From Gonatopus flavifemur (Eukaryota > Arthropoda > Insecta > Hymenoptera > Dryinidae): a stretch of DNA of 64,000 nucleotides. A program made the position numbers and the translations under genes. The stretch covers positions 1,240,001-1,304,000 of the forward strand of contig JAFFJZ010000003.1 of the NCBI GenBank assembly GCA_018340375.1, written 5' to 3'. Below, piece by piece: positions 1 to 12,500 of the stretch (its first letter is position 1; the number at the start of each line of letters is the position of its first letter). A model generated the notes under the pieces. The model saw only the letters and a list, made by a program, of their open reading frames with translations, was not told where the DNA came from and searched no databases.

Positions 1-3000
1 AATCACTTTTATAAAATAACCGAGCTGATTTATACAGAGAAGAGTCATTCAAATATCTATACTTCACATCACCCAACCCTCGAATAATTCACATAACGTA
101 GAACGGGGTGAATAGAATTACCCAGAGAAGATGTTCAATGAAGTCATAATTAATTATGTGATTGATAAGAATGGTAAAGTTTCACCATCCAATGCTGTTA
201 TCATTCGAAAAATCAATTACGAACTTATTCAACATCTTTTTACGATTTACCTCAATGATCCTAATTAACCCCATTTTACGATACGCGATTGTTTGTATAA
301 TTTCACCTAAATAAATGTTTGCCAAATTGATTGAATTGATTCAATGATGCATCTTTTTCGTTGTTTCATAGAACTTGATCGATCCATTGATATTTTTCAC
401 ATTTCTTGCAACAAATTCGTCATTTAAAATGAATTTTTTTCGATTTTATTATCTTAATCGCAAATTAAAAAATTCGGCGTATCTTCTTTTTCGTTTTTCT
501 TTGCTTATTGTCTATTCACTGTAGCAGCCATCGACGAGTAATTCGGCAATTCTCGATTTTTTTTTCTTCTTCAACAAGATATAAGGAGAAATTAAGAATA
601 AATTGCAAAGAAAAAACCATGACAGAGGAATGGAATGGTATTGGTCAAAGACAGAGTTCAATGAAATTTTTTGTTTTCCGCGATGTCTTCGCAATTCCTA
701 CAAATTTCAGTGTATTCAACGAATATGCTATATGAGCATGAAGTTCTATTTAAAATTACATTAATGAAAAGGCAAACACGTGGAAGGAAGAAGGACATTT
801 ATCTGAAAGAGAAAGTACTATGATTATTTAGAAAATATGATGGGAAAATGGATGAATCGCTCAAGTTACTTCATAACATATATCTAAATAGCACCATGTT
901 GAACACTTATGCTATAATTTTTTCCTTTAAATATTGTCTTATGTTATTCTCCATTAATCTACGCGACAAAGGAAAGATTTTTGCTTCGCCGATTGTCATT
1001 CACCGTGTCGTTGATCTCATTTTTCGGGGATCGCAATCCCGTTGTTGGATTCTTTTCTTATAAAATTAATATATCTATATATTATCCAGTCTGAAAATTT
1101 ATCAAAACCATCCTGTCCTATCGGATCCGTCGTTGTATCATATTGTTTGTTAATTATCTCAAGTCGTTCCAGATATTTTCTTTTGAAAAATTGATTTACA
1201 TATAGATATATTTTCATTTATAATTTTGATTGCATTAGCAATTCCAATGAATAATAATGATAACAATAGTTATAATGATACAGAGATAACAGGGGCGTTA
1301 ATGAGAACAATGACGATAAGAATTTTGTAACGAACGCCGAATCAAATATTATTAACTAAAATACATCGCCCGATATGTTCATTATTTAATATATTCATAT
1401 ATACATGAAGTTATGTTTTTGTCTTTATCAAAGTGTGATGGTTATATTTTGCGAACTTTGGACTCTCTTCGATGACTTCCCGTGATCTCCACAGTCACCA
1501 GATTTTTCTACTCATTTCAGTCATTGGTGCTTGTTCAGCAACTGACCCAAGGAACTTCCCAGAAAACAAAATATGTTTTGTAACATACATATTAGACGTG
1601 ACTCGTACACATGAGAAGTCATTCCTCACTCTAGAATGTAATATTCCAGATAACAATTCTGAGAAATTCTTCCAGAACATTTGAAGAGATATTTTGTTGA
1701 ACTCTAAAAGATGTCTCGTGCAACATTATACAAGATATCTTCTGGAGATGTTCCTGCGAGATTTCTTAAGAATTTATAAAAGTATCTTCTGGTATCCTTG
1801 ATTTACTTTTATGGGTATTTCATTGGGCTGCTGATGACTCAATGGTGCCAAAAAATATTTTGTGTTTTCTGGGTTGATACTCGCGTAGAAACAAATCTTT
1901 CAAGTTTTCCTATCGCGTGAATCTATTGAGAATTAGTAAAGTCCTGTAGAATATCCGTGAACCTGATGTTCAGAATTGGATTTCTTTTCAATCTAGTAAA
2001 TTATATTTTTCACTCGAAGGATATAATAGGAATGCGATTATATAAATAATTCGAATATCATTATTAGAGCTCATATTACAGGAAGTTATCCTAAAATATA
2101 TTAAAAATCTGTTTTATTAACTTTTATTCAATGATGATATCCCAAGCATTGCATATTATTATTATCAAGCTTCAACATTTCAAAGACGGTAGTTGGCATA
2201 TTCCATATAGATCACCATGCGTCCACCCGTGTATCATTGTAACCTGTGGGCGTCTGTATAAATTTTCGCACGGAGAGATAGAATGAAACAAATGAAATTC
2301 TGGTTCCCAAAAAACGCAAAAAGACTTTAATACCCAAGGTTCAATATATTTCTCTGAATTTGGGAATTATATTTCCGTAAATCAACATAGGGATACATGA
2401 TATTTCACGAGATCGATATTTTACACAAAATTTGTATATAGTTTTTATCAATATTTTCTACAATTCGATATAAACTCAGAAAAGTTTCCAAAAAAATATC
2501 GATATCGTGAAATATTGTGCATCCCTAAACCAAAAGCAGGCAAATAACCCTTTCTGGTCTTCGCCTCTACGAGCCTCCTTGATTGTATTCCACCTTTTTC
2601 ATAGATACATGATGTATTAATAATTTTTCTATTCATCGCTGTTAAAAATTGTTTGAAATTTCATCACTTTTTCCGTCACATTTGTAAAATCCAAATTCTT
2701 GGTATTTGAATCAAAAATTCATTTACAAGTAATTGAATTTTCAAATTTTTACTATATCATATCACACACTTATATAATTTTCTGTAACTGAAATTTCATA
2801 CAGTTGAACCTTAAATTTTCAGTTACGTGATCGGAAATTGCTTCCGTTGCGTGTATTTGGGGGGTTGTCCAGAAATTTTTAACAGTAATGGTGTTGGAGA
2901 AACATATATACGCATATATATTTTGCTTCCTAATATTTTCTGTATACTTTCATGTTTGGAATAATGAGGATTGAAAGTGTTTTCATTCACTTTTTGTTCT

Positions 3001-6000
3001 TTGTTAATTCATTAATTTTTACTTTTTTCAATTTGTGATCTTATATAAATATTCATACGAGATGAGTTATAATTCTTATAATTGGTAAAGGAGAAGCTCT
3101 CGCTACATTTTGATTTCCAATTCTATTCCTTATTGGGAGGAAATATTTTTCATTCTGAAATATTCCTCTCCTTTGGTTTGAAGATATTTCCTTGAATCTA
3201 TTAGAGTTGAATGCTCTTCAGGGAAACTTAATGACCACAAACTGAGTTCGCACGATAACCATTTAACGCACTCATCCGAATTTTCAATCATTAGTATCAT
3301 AGCCCTGGCTCATGGTGATACCAGAATCGAGGAAAAGGACGAAATTGTTCGAACCATAACCCATGCCTTATCGATTTTGTTCAAATTTGAATCGTCTATG
3401 GAAATTAATTTGTAATCGAATTCGAGAATATTGCCCTGTTGAAAACATCCGACAGTCGCGGATAAAATTCTTATCCGAATTTCATCGTTTTTATTTGGTA
3501 TTCTTTGGTTTGTACATCAGTGCTGGAATTTATATACGTGCCAGCCAAAATTTGACGGGACCTATCAAATTTCTGTTCCGAATCTTGTCCAGTAATCGTC
3601 CAGAATCTGAGAAAAAAGTTTTTTCGTTCGAATCTATTGAACATTTCGAGTAGAATGAGTTCTGTTAGAAATTTAGAGAGGGTAAGGAGAAAAATGAACA
3701 AAAATTATCACGACACGGAAAGAAACTACTGGTTTCTTTTTGTTTTTGATTTTTGCAATAGGGAAACTTAATATATCTTTAATCATTATGAAAATACGGT
3801 GAATCGTTATTCTTTATCCATGGGAATGGAGATTAGTTCATATTCAATTCTAGATTCGTTATAGTAAACGATTCGAACTTCAACGATACGTCTCAACGAG
3901 GAAACAAGGGCAAATTGTTTTCGTATGAACTTGCCAATGCCCAATGTTTCGGCTAGAGTTTGAAGTCATAGTGTACTTCAAGGAGGTTTTGATAAGCAAA
4001 AATAGTTGATCCTTCAATAATTAGAACGATCATTTGGAATCATTCATTTACACATGTATTTATCTAGAATAAGAATTCCATCTCTTCATTAATATTCATT
4101 ACCTATAATTACAAACTATCGTTGAAATATGCGACAGAGTATCGTGTGAATCGCTTTTCAAGTTATTTGATGATGTTTGAATTCTTTTAGAAAGTGAGGA
4201 GTGATAAATGTATACGTGATATCATTCCGTTGCATTCGACAAAATGAATGATTCAGAAGAGAACAAATCCTTTGTAACGTTAATCGCAATAAAATACTCG
4301 AATTACATAAGTATATTTCCGTTATCCTACTTCTAACATGCATCTCAATTTTCTTGACACTTTTTAATTCTGGAAATCGCCAAAAATTCAAATTTCCTCT
4401 CTCTTTCCGTATTCCCTCTGTATTTAATTCATCCACCATCCTTCGTATTCATTCACTTTTATTTATATATTATACTTTAAACTACACATTTTCCATATTG
4501 ATTCGATGTTTGAAGAATTCGCGAATGAAATTGACTCGCGTTTAATCCCGGGAGTAGGTGCGCAGCGAACTGCACAACCTCATAGGTTTTTAGAATTCGC
4601 GGTGGAAGACACATTCACATTGGAAACGGGGATTTTTCAATATATATATATTTAAATATAATCAATAATACGTTTTGCTGCAACAACATGTGTATATGAT
4701 CATTATAATTAGACGGTATAGTACAATATTTATTTTTTCCTGTTTTTTCTATTCTTCTCAACGAACTTTTCTTTATATTTAATTAGTAGCTACTACATAG
4801 AAGAAACTCTCTACGACATTGATTTGATATATATTTATATATATTCGTGTTATGTATATTTTGTTTATTGGTACGTAAAGTAGCTTAGGATCTTGATATA
4901 CAGAATGAGTTTTGTTTTGTCTCAAATTATGGTAATCTTTGCGATTGGATCGAAGGCGGTGGTTGCCTCATATTCGATCATCATACGAGGAATAATAAAT
5001 GTACGACATACGTGTAGATATAATATAATATCTTGAAATTTTCAACAATTTTCTACTTATTTTTTCAATAGCAATGGTTGAAGCATGCATAACCATTCGG
5101 ACAACATCTAATTCAAACACGTATATGGCGATATATGTGTATTTTTTTATATTTTTCATTTATATTGCTTCCGCGAATATGCTGTTCACAAATTTATTAT
5201 TTGTTCTCAAGATTTTTTTTTCTCTTCGTTTTGAGCCTCGGAGACTCATTTGAAAACAGGGTTTCCCGCCGCGAATCCACCGATAGTGTTGCAGAATATC
5301 CACGAATTCTAACAAACATCGATGTTTCTCAAAAACCAATGTGTCTTTTTTTTCACACATTCATTCCTTTTTCTTCCCCTAGTGGTAGGAAACGAGTTGA
5401 CTTGAACATTCTTTTCACATTCAATTGCCAATTCATTTTTCACGCTAAACCGAATCTTTAGAACCGTTTCAAAAACCCGATCATTCAAAATGCAGTTTCC
5501 CTGCAGCCATTCAGGGAATCCAAATCGGGAGGTTCTTGCATACAAATTTAGAATAAATTTTTCAATAATTTTGTGTCCGATTTTCCACCACGAGTAGTAG
5601 AAAAAACTTGCTTTGCTCCTTTTCTAATTTCGATACTATTCTTAGAATTATTTTTTATTCGTTTATTCTTCTGAATTCCAGAAGAATTCTCCCTTCTTCT
5701 TAAGGTTAGCAAAAATCACAAACAAATCCCAATCGTGCGTATTTGAAGTATATTTCTGTAGTTGAAGAAACCTTCAATTTGTCTTCCGAACGAATCTTGA
5801 ATGAAGCTTTTGTTATAGATATTGTTTATCATTATTCGATGATTTAGACTGGATAATTATCGTGAATATCTTATTATTCATTACGTGATTATTTTATTAT
5901 TCATTATCATTCTAAAAAATGACAGCAAGAAGACCTTGAGTTAAATCAAATGCACAAACCAAATGATGTAAGGACTTGAGATATTTCAAATTCTCTCTTA

Positions 6001-6498
6001 ACTCTTAATATTATGTTGTAACATCATCCTTTTATGACTATTATCATTATCATTATTATAATCATTATTATTATTATTATTCTGTAATGATTTTTGTTTT
6101 GTTTTTTTCAATTTCTATTCTCTATGTATATATATATGTTTATTCTATTTTGCGGAGTATTATAGATATTTTGTTTAACTTGATAACAAATTATCATATA
6201 TATATATATATTTGTTTCTTTCTCATATAACTTAATTGTATCATGAAGATTTTGACGATAACAAGTATGATATTGAAATTAATGAACTCAATCTGGTTCT
6301 CAAGCGAACGTAATGCCTAGCAGGAATATATCATTTTTTATAGATATTGTATATAAATTTGATTGCAATGTAAATGAAACATATACTCGAATCTCTGCAA
6401 ACCCCAATCATGACAAAAAAGACTAGTGGAACAAAATGTTGTCCTCCCTTCTTCGAATGGAAATTGAGTTAAATTAATATTGTTCTTTATATACAAAC
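1..6498. other. Region downstream of VMAT, no gene found
   Basis: AT-rich, with only short chance ORFs. It holds the MITE at 2.4 kb, ATT/TA-rich tracts near 4.6 and 6.05-6.2 kb, and a small GC-rich patch at about 4,543-4,610 (TCCCGGGAGTAGGTGCGCAG). Part below 6.5 kb may be VMAT 3' UTR. Confidence 0.6.
2388..2527. mobile_element. MITE with TA-flanked TAGGGATR inverted ends
   Basis: Starts TAGGGATACATGATATTTCA and ends with the complement of TAGGGATGCACAATATTTCA, followed in both arms by CGAKATCGATATTTT. The ends are flanked by TA, the target duplication of Tc1/mariner elements. It is 140 bp with no ORF, so it is non-autonomous. Confidence 0.8.
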
Positions 6499-6504
6499 TT
6501 TATT
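6499..6504 (-). terminator. AATAAA hexamer overlapping the VMAT stop codon
   Basis: On the minus strand the last codon and stop read CAA TAA AG, so an AATAAA hexamer spans the stop. Use of it would give a 3' UTR of only about 20 nt. A longer 3' UTR into the AT-rich DNA below 6.4 kb is at least as likely. Confidence 0.3.
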
Positions 6505-6568
6505 GATCTTCTTCTTCGTTTTGGTACGTCACGTATCGTACAGATGATTTTTCCCCGATAATGAGAGA
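6500..6568 (-). CDS. VMAT: VMAT terminal coding exon 11 (C-terminal tail)
   Basis: A 69-nt coding exon found 2.1 kb beyond exon 10 by its homology-like tail [17 protein letters not shown] followed by EEEDQ and TAA. The acceptor is TTTGTTACAG, in phase 0, which matches exon 10. The short acidic cytosolic end with a tyrosine is what insect VMAT tails look like and is likely the trafficking signal. The stop codon is embedded in a poly(A)-signal-like CAATAAAG. Confidence 0.93.
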   Translation of the reverse strand, partial: SLIIGEKSSVRYVTYQNEEEDQ

Positions 6569-9500
6569 CTGTAACAAATTTCATTAATTCATTCTCAATA
6601 TTATTCAGGTTATTCATTTATAATTCGTCGGTCACATGAAAGGATATAACAAGTCACTTTATAATAATTTCTTCATGTTTTCTGAATTTTCATTATTTCG
6701 GAAATCGAATAATCGCTCGAAATGAATTCATCTGGATAACGATCGGAAACATTTTTTATTATTTGTGACTTGTTACGTTTTATCACGTGACCGATGAATT
6801 GTTATCAAAATACTCTACACGATGTGGTTTAAAGACAGTTAGTTTATAGCGTATAGGTATAGTTTCTTTTTTAAACAAAAATGGGATGCATACACATATA
6901 ATTATTATGTTTAGTTTTGAAACGAAATGATGTTTACAGAATTTTGAGAAAGGGGAAATTTTGTTTACTTCAACATTGATATTTTTTTCTAGGGCATCTT
7001 GTATACATACATACATGAAAAAGAAAGAAAGCTTCCAGGTTGAGAAATATTATTCACATGGTTGTGCTATAACCCAGACAGCATAACGTGCCATTGGAAC
7101 GTTTATGGAGGGTTTATAGAACATAAGGGAGGTTTTCTGGACCTTCACAAAACGTCCTAGAGACACATTTTGCTGTTAGGAAACGTACAATGGAGATGAA
7201 ATAATACTTGAAAATTGAAAAAAAAAAACAAACAAAATAATTAACCAAAATAAAAAATTTTCAATGTCAAGAGGGTATCAGAGGCGTGACGTTAGTCAAA
7301 TCTGTGAGCACAAATTACTCAAAATTGAAGCAACACTGTTAGAAAAGTCTGCCTTGAATTTCATCAGAATATTACCAAGTTTTTTACATAAACAGTTCAT
7401 TGAATTTCACAGTAAAATATGGAGGTCAATAATATAATTCTTAATGTTAACAATTTTCTTCTCAATTTTAATACAATATTTGTGAAATTTGATGAACAAT
7501 TCTTACATTTCAGAAAGGAATTTTGAAATTTCATCATTAATATTGAATTTAAGAGCTATTCATGAATTCAATATGAAAAATATGAAAATATATGATACAG
7601 AATTTCGTATTGAACTTAAAGATTCTTCCAACAGTGAATATAATAGAAACATGATCTTGTTGTTTCAGTTTTGAATAATTTTCCAGCGTCACGCTGCTGG
7701 TGTTCTTTTAAATTGCGAAGATATATGAAAATTTGGTCATCAACACGTTATTTTTAATGCACAAGAATTTCCGCTTATATTTTCTCTCGAAAGATGAGAC
7801 AAATTTTGTTTCACTTTCTACTGTTTGCCCGCTATTCGAACATTTGACTTCTGTCCGGGCGATTTAAAAGTGAGAATTCTTTTGCTTCTTGTTTCACAGT
7901 GTTCTACTTTTTCCTTGTTTAGTATTCGATTAGTAATTGATGAAGATGATTTATCGCATTGCAACGATAAATTATGATTGAGAGTGCCTTCGAAATATCG
8001 GTCAGCGTAATACCTGGATTTCTGCTTCAAGTAATAAGTAAATATATTTGTTCACTTTGGTTCTCATGTAACCGAACTGCAAATAGTACTGACGGACGTT
8101 GCGGAGTTTGGATTTTCACGTGTATCACGTAGTTCCTATCAATTGGTTCCCAAATGAAAACAAATCAAAGGGAAAATATGAAATCATAAAAAGAATCATC
8201 AACCGAAAATAGTAATGTTCAAAATCTTTTTAAATTAAAATTCGAAAAAGAATAATAGAGCAGATTTCAAAACTAACAAACGTCAATTCTGTACGCGAAT
8301 ATCCATATATCTGTGGTAGAGAGGGAAAACTTTAGTGCTTTTGGGAAACGTTCAGGTAACTACCCCTACGCGTTATAAACATTGTATGAACGCTTCAGGG
8401 GCATGTTGTGCTGTCAAGCACAAGATAACTCACGTTTAAGACTAAGATTCAATTCCGTTCAATCGGTTACCTGAGATAGAACCTCATCGAAACATGAGTT
8501 CAGTTGTTTTTCCTCTCTATCATAAATATATCGAAGACTCCGAGCAACAATGTCCTAACTGGAATTTGTTTCAGAATCGAAGCAACGTAGCTTGGTTCTC
8601 CTTTTATACGAACATACATTTTTCGAACATCGAACAAAATCGTAACTATAACACGATGCTCCTCGGAACCATTGATGTAGAATATTTGAAACACTTACCT
8701 TCTTTTCCTCTTTCGTTGGAGGGGCTCTCAATAAGAACAAGAACGGGGCGTAAATGAAATTCAACACGGCAATACCAAAAAGCATCCATTCAAAGCCAAT
8801 CGTGTTCACTAATGTTCCACTCAATGCAGGACCTGGTGAAAATAAAGAAGAAGTTGGAGACCTTATTTGTTCATGATATCTGTTTTTATGATGCATAGAT
8901 GAAGGATTCTAGACAACACGACCCGTATGGGAATACTTCGAGGTTCGAAGCACACGAAGAATTGTTTTTCGAAAACAAAAATAGAAATCTTCAAGGACTC
9001 TTTTCGAACTAATGAATTCATAAAAAGCTCTGGAGGACTTCAATGTTTGGGACATCAACGAGTCCTTTGAGAATGTTGAAAGTGGTGTTTTATTACTCTC
9101 AAAGAACTTGTTAATTTCCCAAATATTGAACTTCTTCAGAGCGTTTTATGGATTCATTAGCTCGGAAAGAGTTCTTGAAGAATTCTATTTTTGTTTCTGA
9201 AAAAAAAATTCTTCGTGTGTTATCAGGGTAGAATCTTCGAAACATTGTTTGAACGATGTTTTCAATTCCGATGAGTTAATTCCAAAAGATCAACAATAAG
9301 ATGATTAATCGGATTTTGTGAGTTTGAAATTTCGTTTCGTTTATATAAGTCATTCGAACTTTGATCAAATTATAAATTTTTGATCCAGTGTTACAAAAAT
9401 GGGGAAAAGAAACAGGGTATTTACGAAATATCGAGTTTATTTTCCCTCCCTTTTATCCTTTTCTCTCTCTCTCTCTCTCTCTTTCTCTTTACGTACATTC

Positions 9501-12500
9501 GTTTAAAACCGTAACTGTTCGCGTTACAGAGAAATGTACTAGTGAAAGCATGTTGGTGGATACAGGATACGTTTCACGTTCACGTTATTCATAAGAGACT
9601 TATTCGAAATCGATGTTCAACCGCATCGGTGGTTCAGTGGTAGAATGCTCGCCTGCCACGCGGGCGGCCCGGGTTCGATTCCCGGCCGATGCATTAATTT
9701 TTTTTGTTTTTAATATCAGTCATTATTAAAATGAAACTTTATGCCTGTTTTATTTATTATATACCGATCACTTGTTTTCATTACATCAATAGATTTTTTG
9801 GTGTCTATACCAGTGATCGATCATACTCAAATTAACATGTTCAATTAAGCTGGAATGAATGTGTTAAATTTAGGAAACGAGATATCGATTTGGAAATTAA
9901 TAAACAGTGAAAATATCGTGATTTTTTTTCCGTCGGGGAGGTATATTTTCATCATTCTTTGAAACATCAGACGTCGGAATGATAACTTTCCGCTCTGTAT
10001 GTTGCATTATAATTTGCACATGCGCTTTCAGATCTTGAAAGTTTTGAAGATTTTTGTTTGTAATACAAACAAGGGTGCTTGAAATGGTATTCAAATTTCG
10101 AATGAATTGAATCGTTACCCCCCAACGTTTCCTTTCAAACTAATAAAATAGAATTTGCTGAAAGATCAAGCAATTGAAAGGGAACAATTTTGAATTCATT
10201 TCGTCGGATAGGTGAAAATTGATATCACTTACCAATTGCGAAACCTAAACAAAATGCCACGTCCCCGATTGCGTATACGCTTCCGTACACCGCACTGTGC
10301 CTTATGTCCACTAAATATCCTAATTCAGGCATCATAGAACTATCTACCATCCCAATAGCGAATCCTAAACCGGCATTGGGTAAAATTAAATGATTGATAC
10401 TGGTGGCCAAAGGAATCTAAAACCACAAAAGGCAAAACAAAAATTAGGTATTCATTTTCAATAGACGTATCATGAGAGGTATCGAATGAATATTTTGATG
10501 AAACCCGTTTACTTACACACATTAAACAAACTCCAATGACAACAAGTCCGATCAACGAAGCGAGCCATCTGAAACGAAGATTTATCATGATCGATTCGAT
10601 TACACACTTTGTCAGTACTTAGGGAAATGTACCCCATTTCGACCAAAACTTCTCATTATTCCCCAATTTTTTTTGGAGGAAAAAATGAGATTTTTTGGTC
10701 CAGATGAGATATATTTTTCTAAAGGATCAATAAACTGTCAATTATACGAATTCAAATCTTGAGATCTTTCATATCAAAATTATGATATAACCGTGGCTAC
10801 CGGGTTTTCCTCGGAACTTCCAACACTCTCGCATTTGACGTATATTTAATGACTCACCTGCCCATTCTATGTCCAAGTGGACCAAAAAGATTTGTTCCGA
10901 TCAAATAACTGATGCTCGCAGGTAAAAATGTTGCGCCTTGCTTCCATCTGCTTGCTCCCATGGTGTCCATCATCCACAAAGGTAAGCTCGGTTCCAACAT
11001 TGCAATTCCCATATTTGCAAAAGTTATAGCCCCTATGAAAATGGGAAGAGTAGGTTATGTATATTTCAGATATCGATTGTTCATTTCTTATGTAAGAATA
11101 ATCCGAATGAACGGGAATTGAAGAGTTTTTTTTACCTGCTGCCAAAATGATATAAGGATCTGTAACTAGACTTTTCAAAGACGGTGGTTCCGTTTCCGTG
11201 TACACGACGGACGGTTGTAACATCAAAAGCTGTAATACTGTGACATTTGAAAAGTGTGTTTACCCCGAACAGATCATAAAAATTAATGTAAAATTGAGTG
11301 AATTAGGGTAGTTAACGACGACTCACATCCATCGCCCAATGCCAATGCAGAGAGAACTAAAAATGCCGCAGATTTTCCAACAAATTCGTACATGATGCCG
11401 CCAAACGGCGGGCCGATGAGAACGCCGAGAGCCAGACCGCCCAACGCTATACCCATCGCGTTTCCTCGTTCCTTGTCGTCTTGATATCTTTCAGCCAACA
11501 TTCCCATACCTAATATCGAATTTTACGTATCGATATCATTCTGAAGCATCGTAGGTGAGATTTAGGATTTAATATATTAATTTTCGAGTGATTTACCTGA
11601 TACACTGGAACAGGAAGATCCTATACCTTGAAGGGCTCGTGCTAGAAAGAGTATGCTGTAACTTCTGCCAAAAGCGAATATCAAAGTGGATAGGAACATG
11701 ATGATAAATCCAGTGAACATTGGAATACTGTAACCAATTCTGAAAAAAATGAATAAGGATCATATTAGATGGTGAATTTATATAGTTTTTTTTTTTTCTA
11801 TTTTGACTCAAGTTCGATAAATCTTACTTATGGGTGAGAGGGCCAACGATGGGATTCGCCAATAATTGAACAAAAGCTTTGGACGCGAACATTATACCAA
11901 CTTCTACCGTTTCGTGTGTGAGTTCTTTATGCCTTTCATCTCTTTCCTTCAATTCGAGGGCTGTTTGGTTTATAGTTGTGGTTTCTAAATGAACACATAA
12001 AAAGTATTTGAAAATTATGAAAAGTTTGCTTGAATTTTGAATCCTTGTTCACTTTTTGCTTCATACTGTAGAATTTTACTTCTAATATTTTTCCTATCGT
12101 TATGATGCTCAGTATTCATTACTATTTCTTCGCTTATTAGATGTTTATAAGCACGTCAGACTCCATTGATTTGAAGAATGTGTTTTTCCTTTTTCCAACG
12201 AAGACGTGTAGTTTCGAATAGAAATGTTTATAATTACCAATGGAATCGAGCGAAGCAGTTGTCGATGAGAGGAATTCCAACTGCGAGTTATTCGCGGAGT
12301 TTGGACAAATACATTTTTGGGTGACGGTCGGCGGAGGCACGGTGGTCGTTCGGTAAGCTGCTCCTCCTTCGAGATGTTCGCTGAGGGTTGCATTGGGATG
12401 TTGTATGTCGTATAAAAATTCCGGTATTATTGGAACTGTGGAATATGAAATTCGCTCATAGCATTGAACAGTAGAAAAGCATGAAAAAATAAATAACCAG

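Larger units (their letters stand above)
6569..8698. other. VMAT intron 10
   Basis: Holds the family B copies at 7.07 and 8.34 kb. Its first 140 nt are open in frame with exon 10 (possible intron-retention tail). No other gene seen. Confidence 0.7.
8833..10232. other. VMAT intron 9
   Basis: Contains the long foldback (8.95-9.22 kb), the TC microsatellite and tRNA-Gly on the opposite strand. The rest is AT-rich with nothing recognised. Confidence 0.8.

Noticed and set aside
7818..8030. Minus-strand ORF of 70 codons in VMAT intron 10
   Set aside because: No domain, no in-phase acceptor, and composition looks random.
8463..8490. Acceptor-like TTCTATCTCAG on the minus strand as VMAT's last exon
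   Set aside because: It would add only V-T-D before a stop and lacks the VMAT tail. The exon at 6,500-6,568 gives the expected SVRYVTYQN tail in phase.
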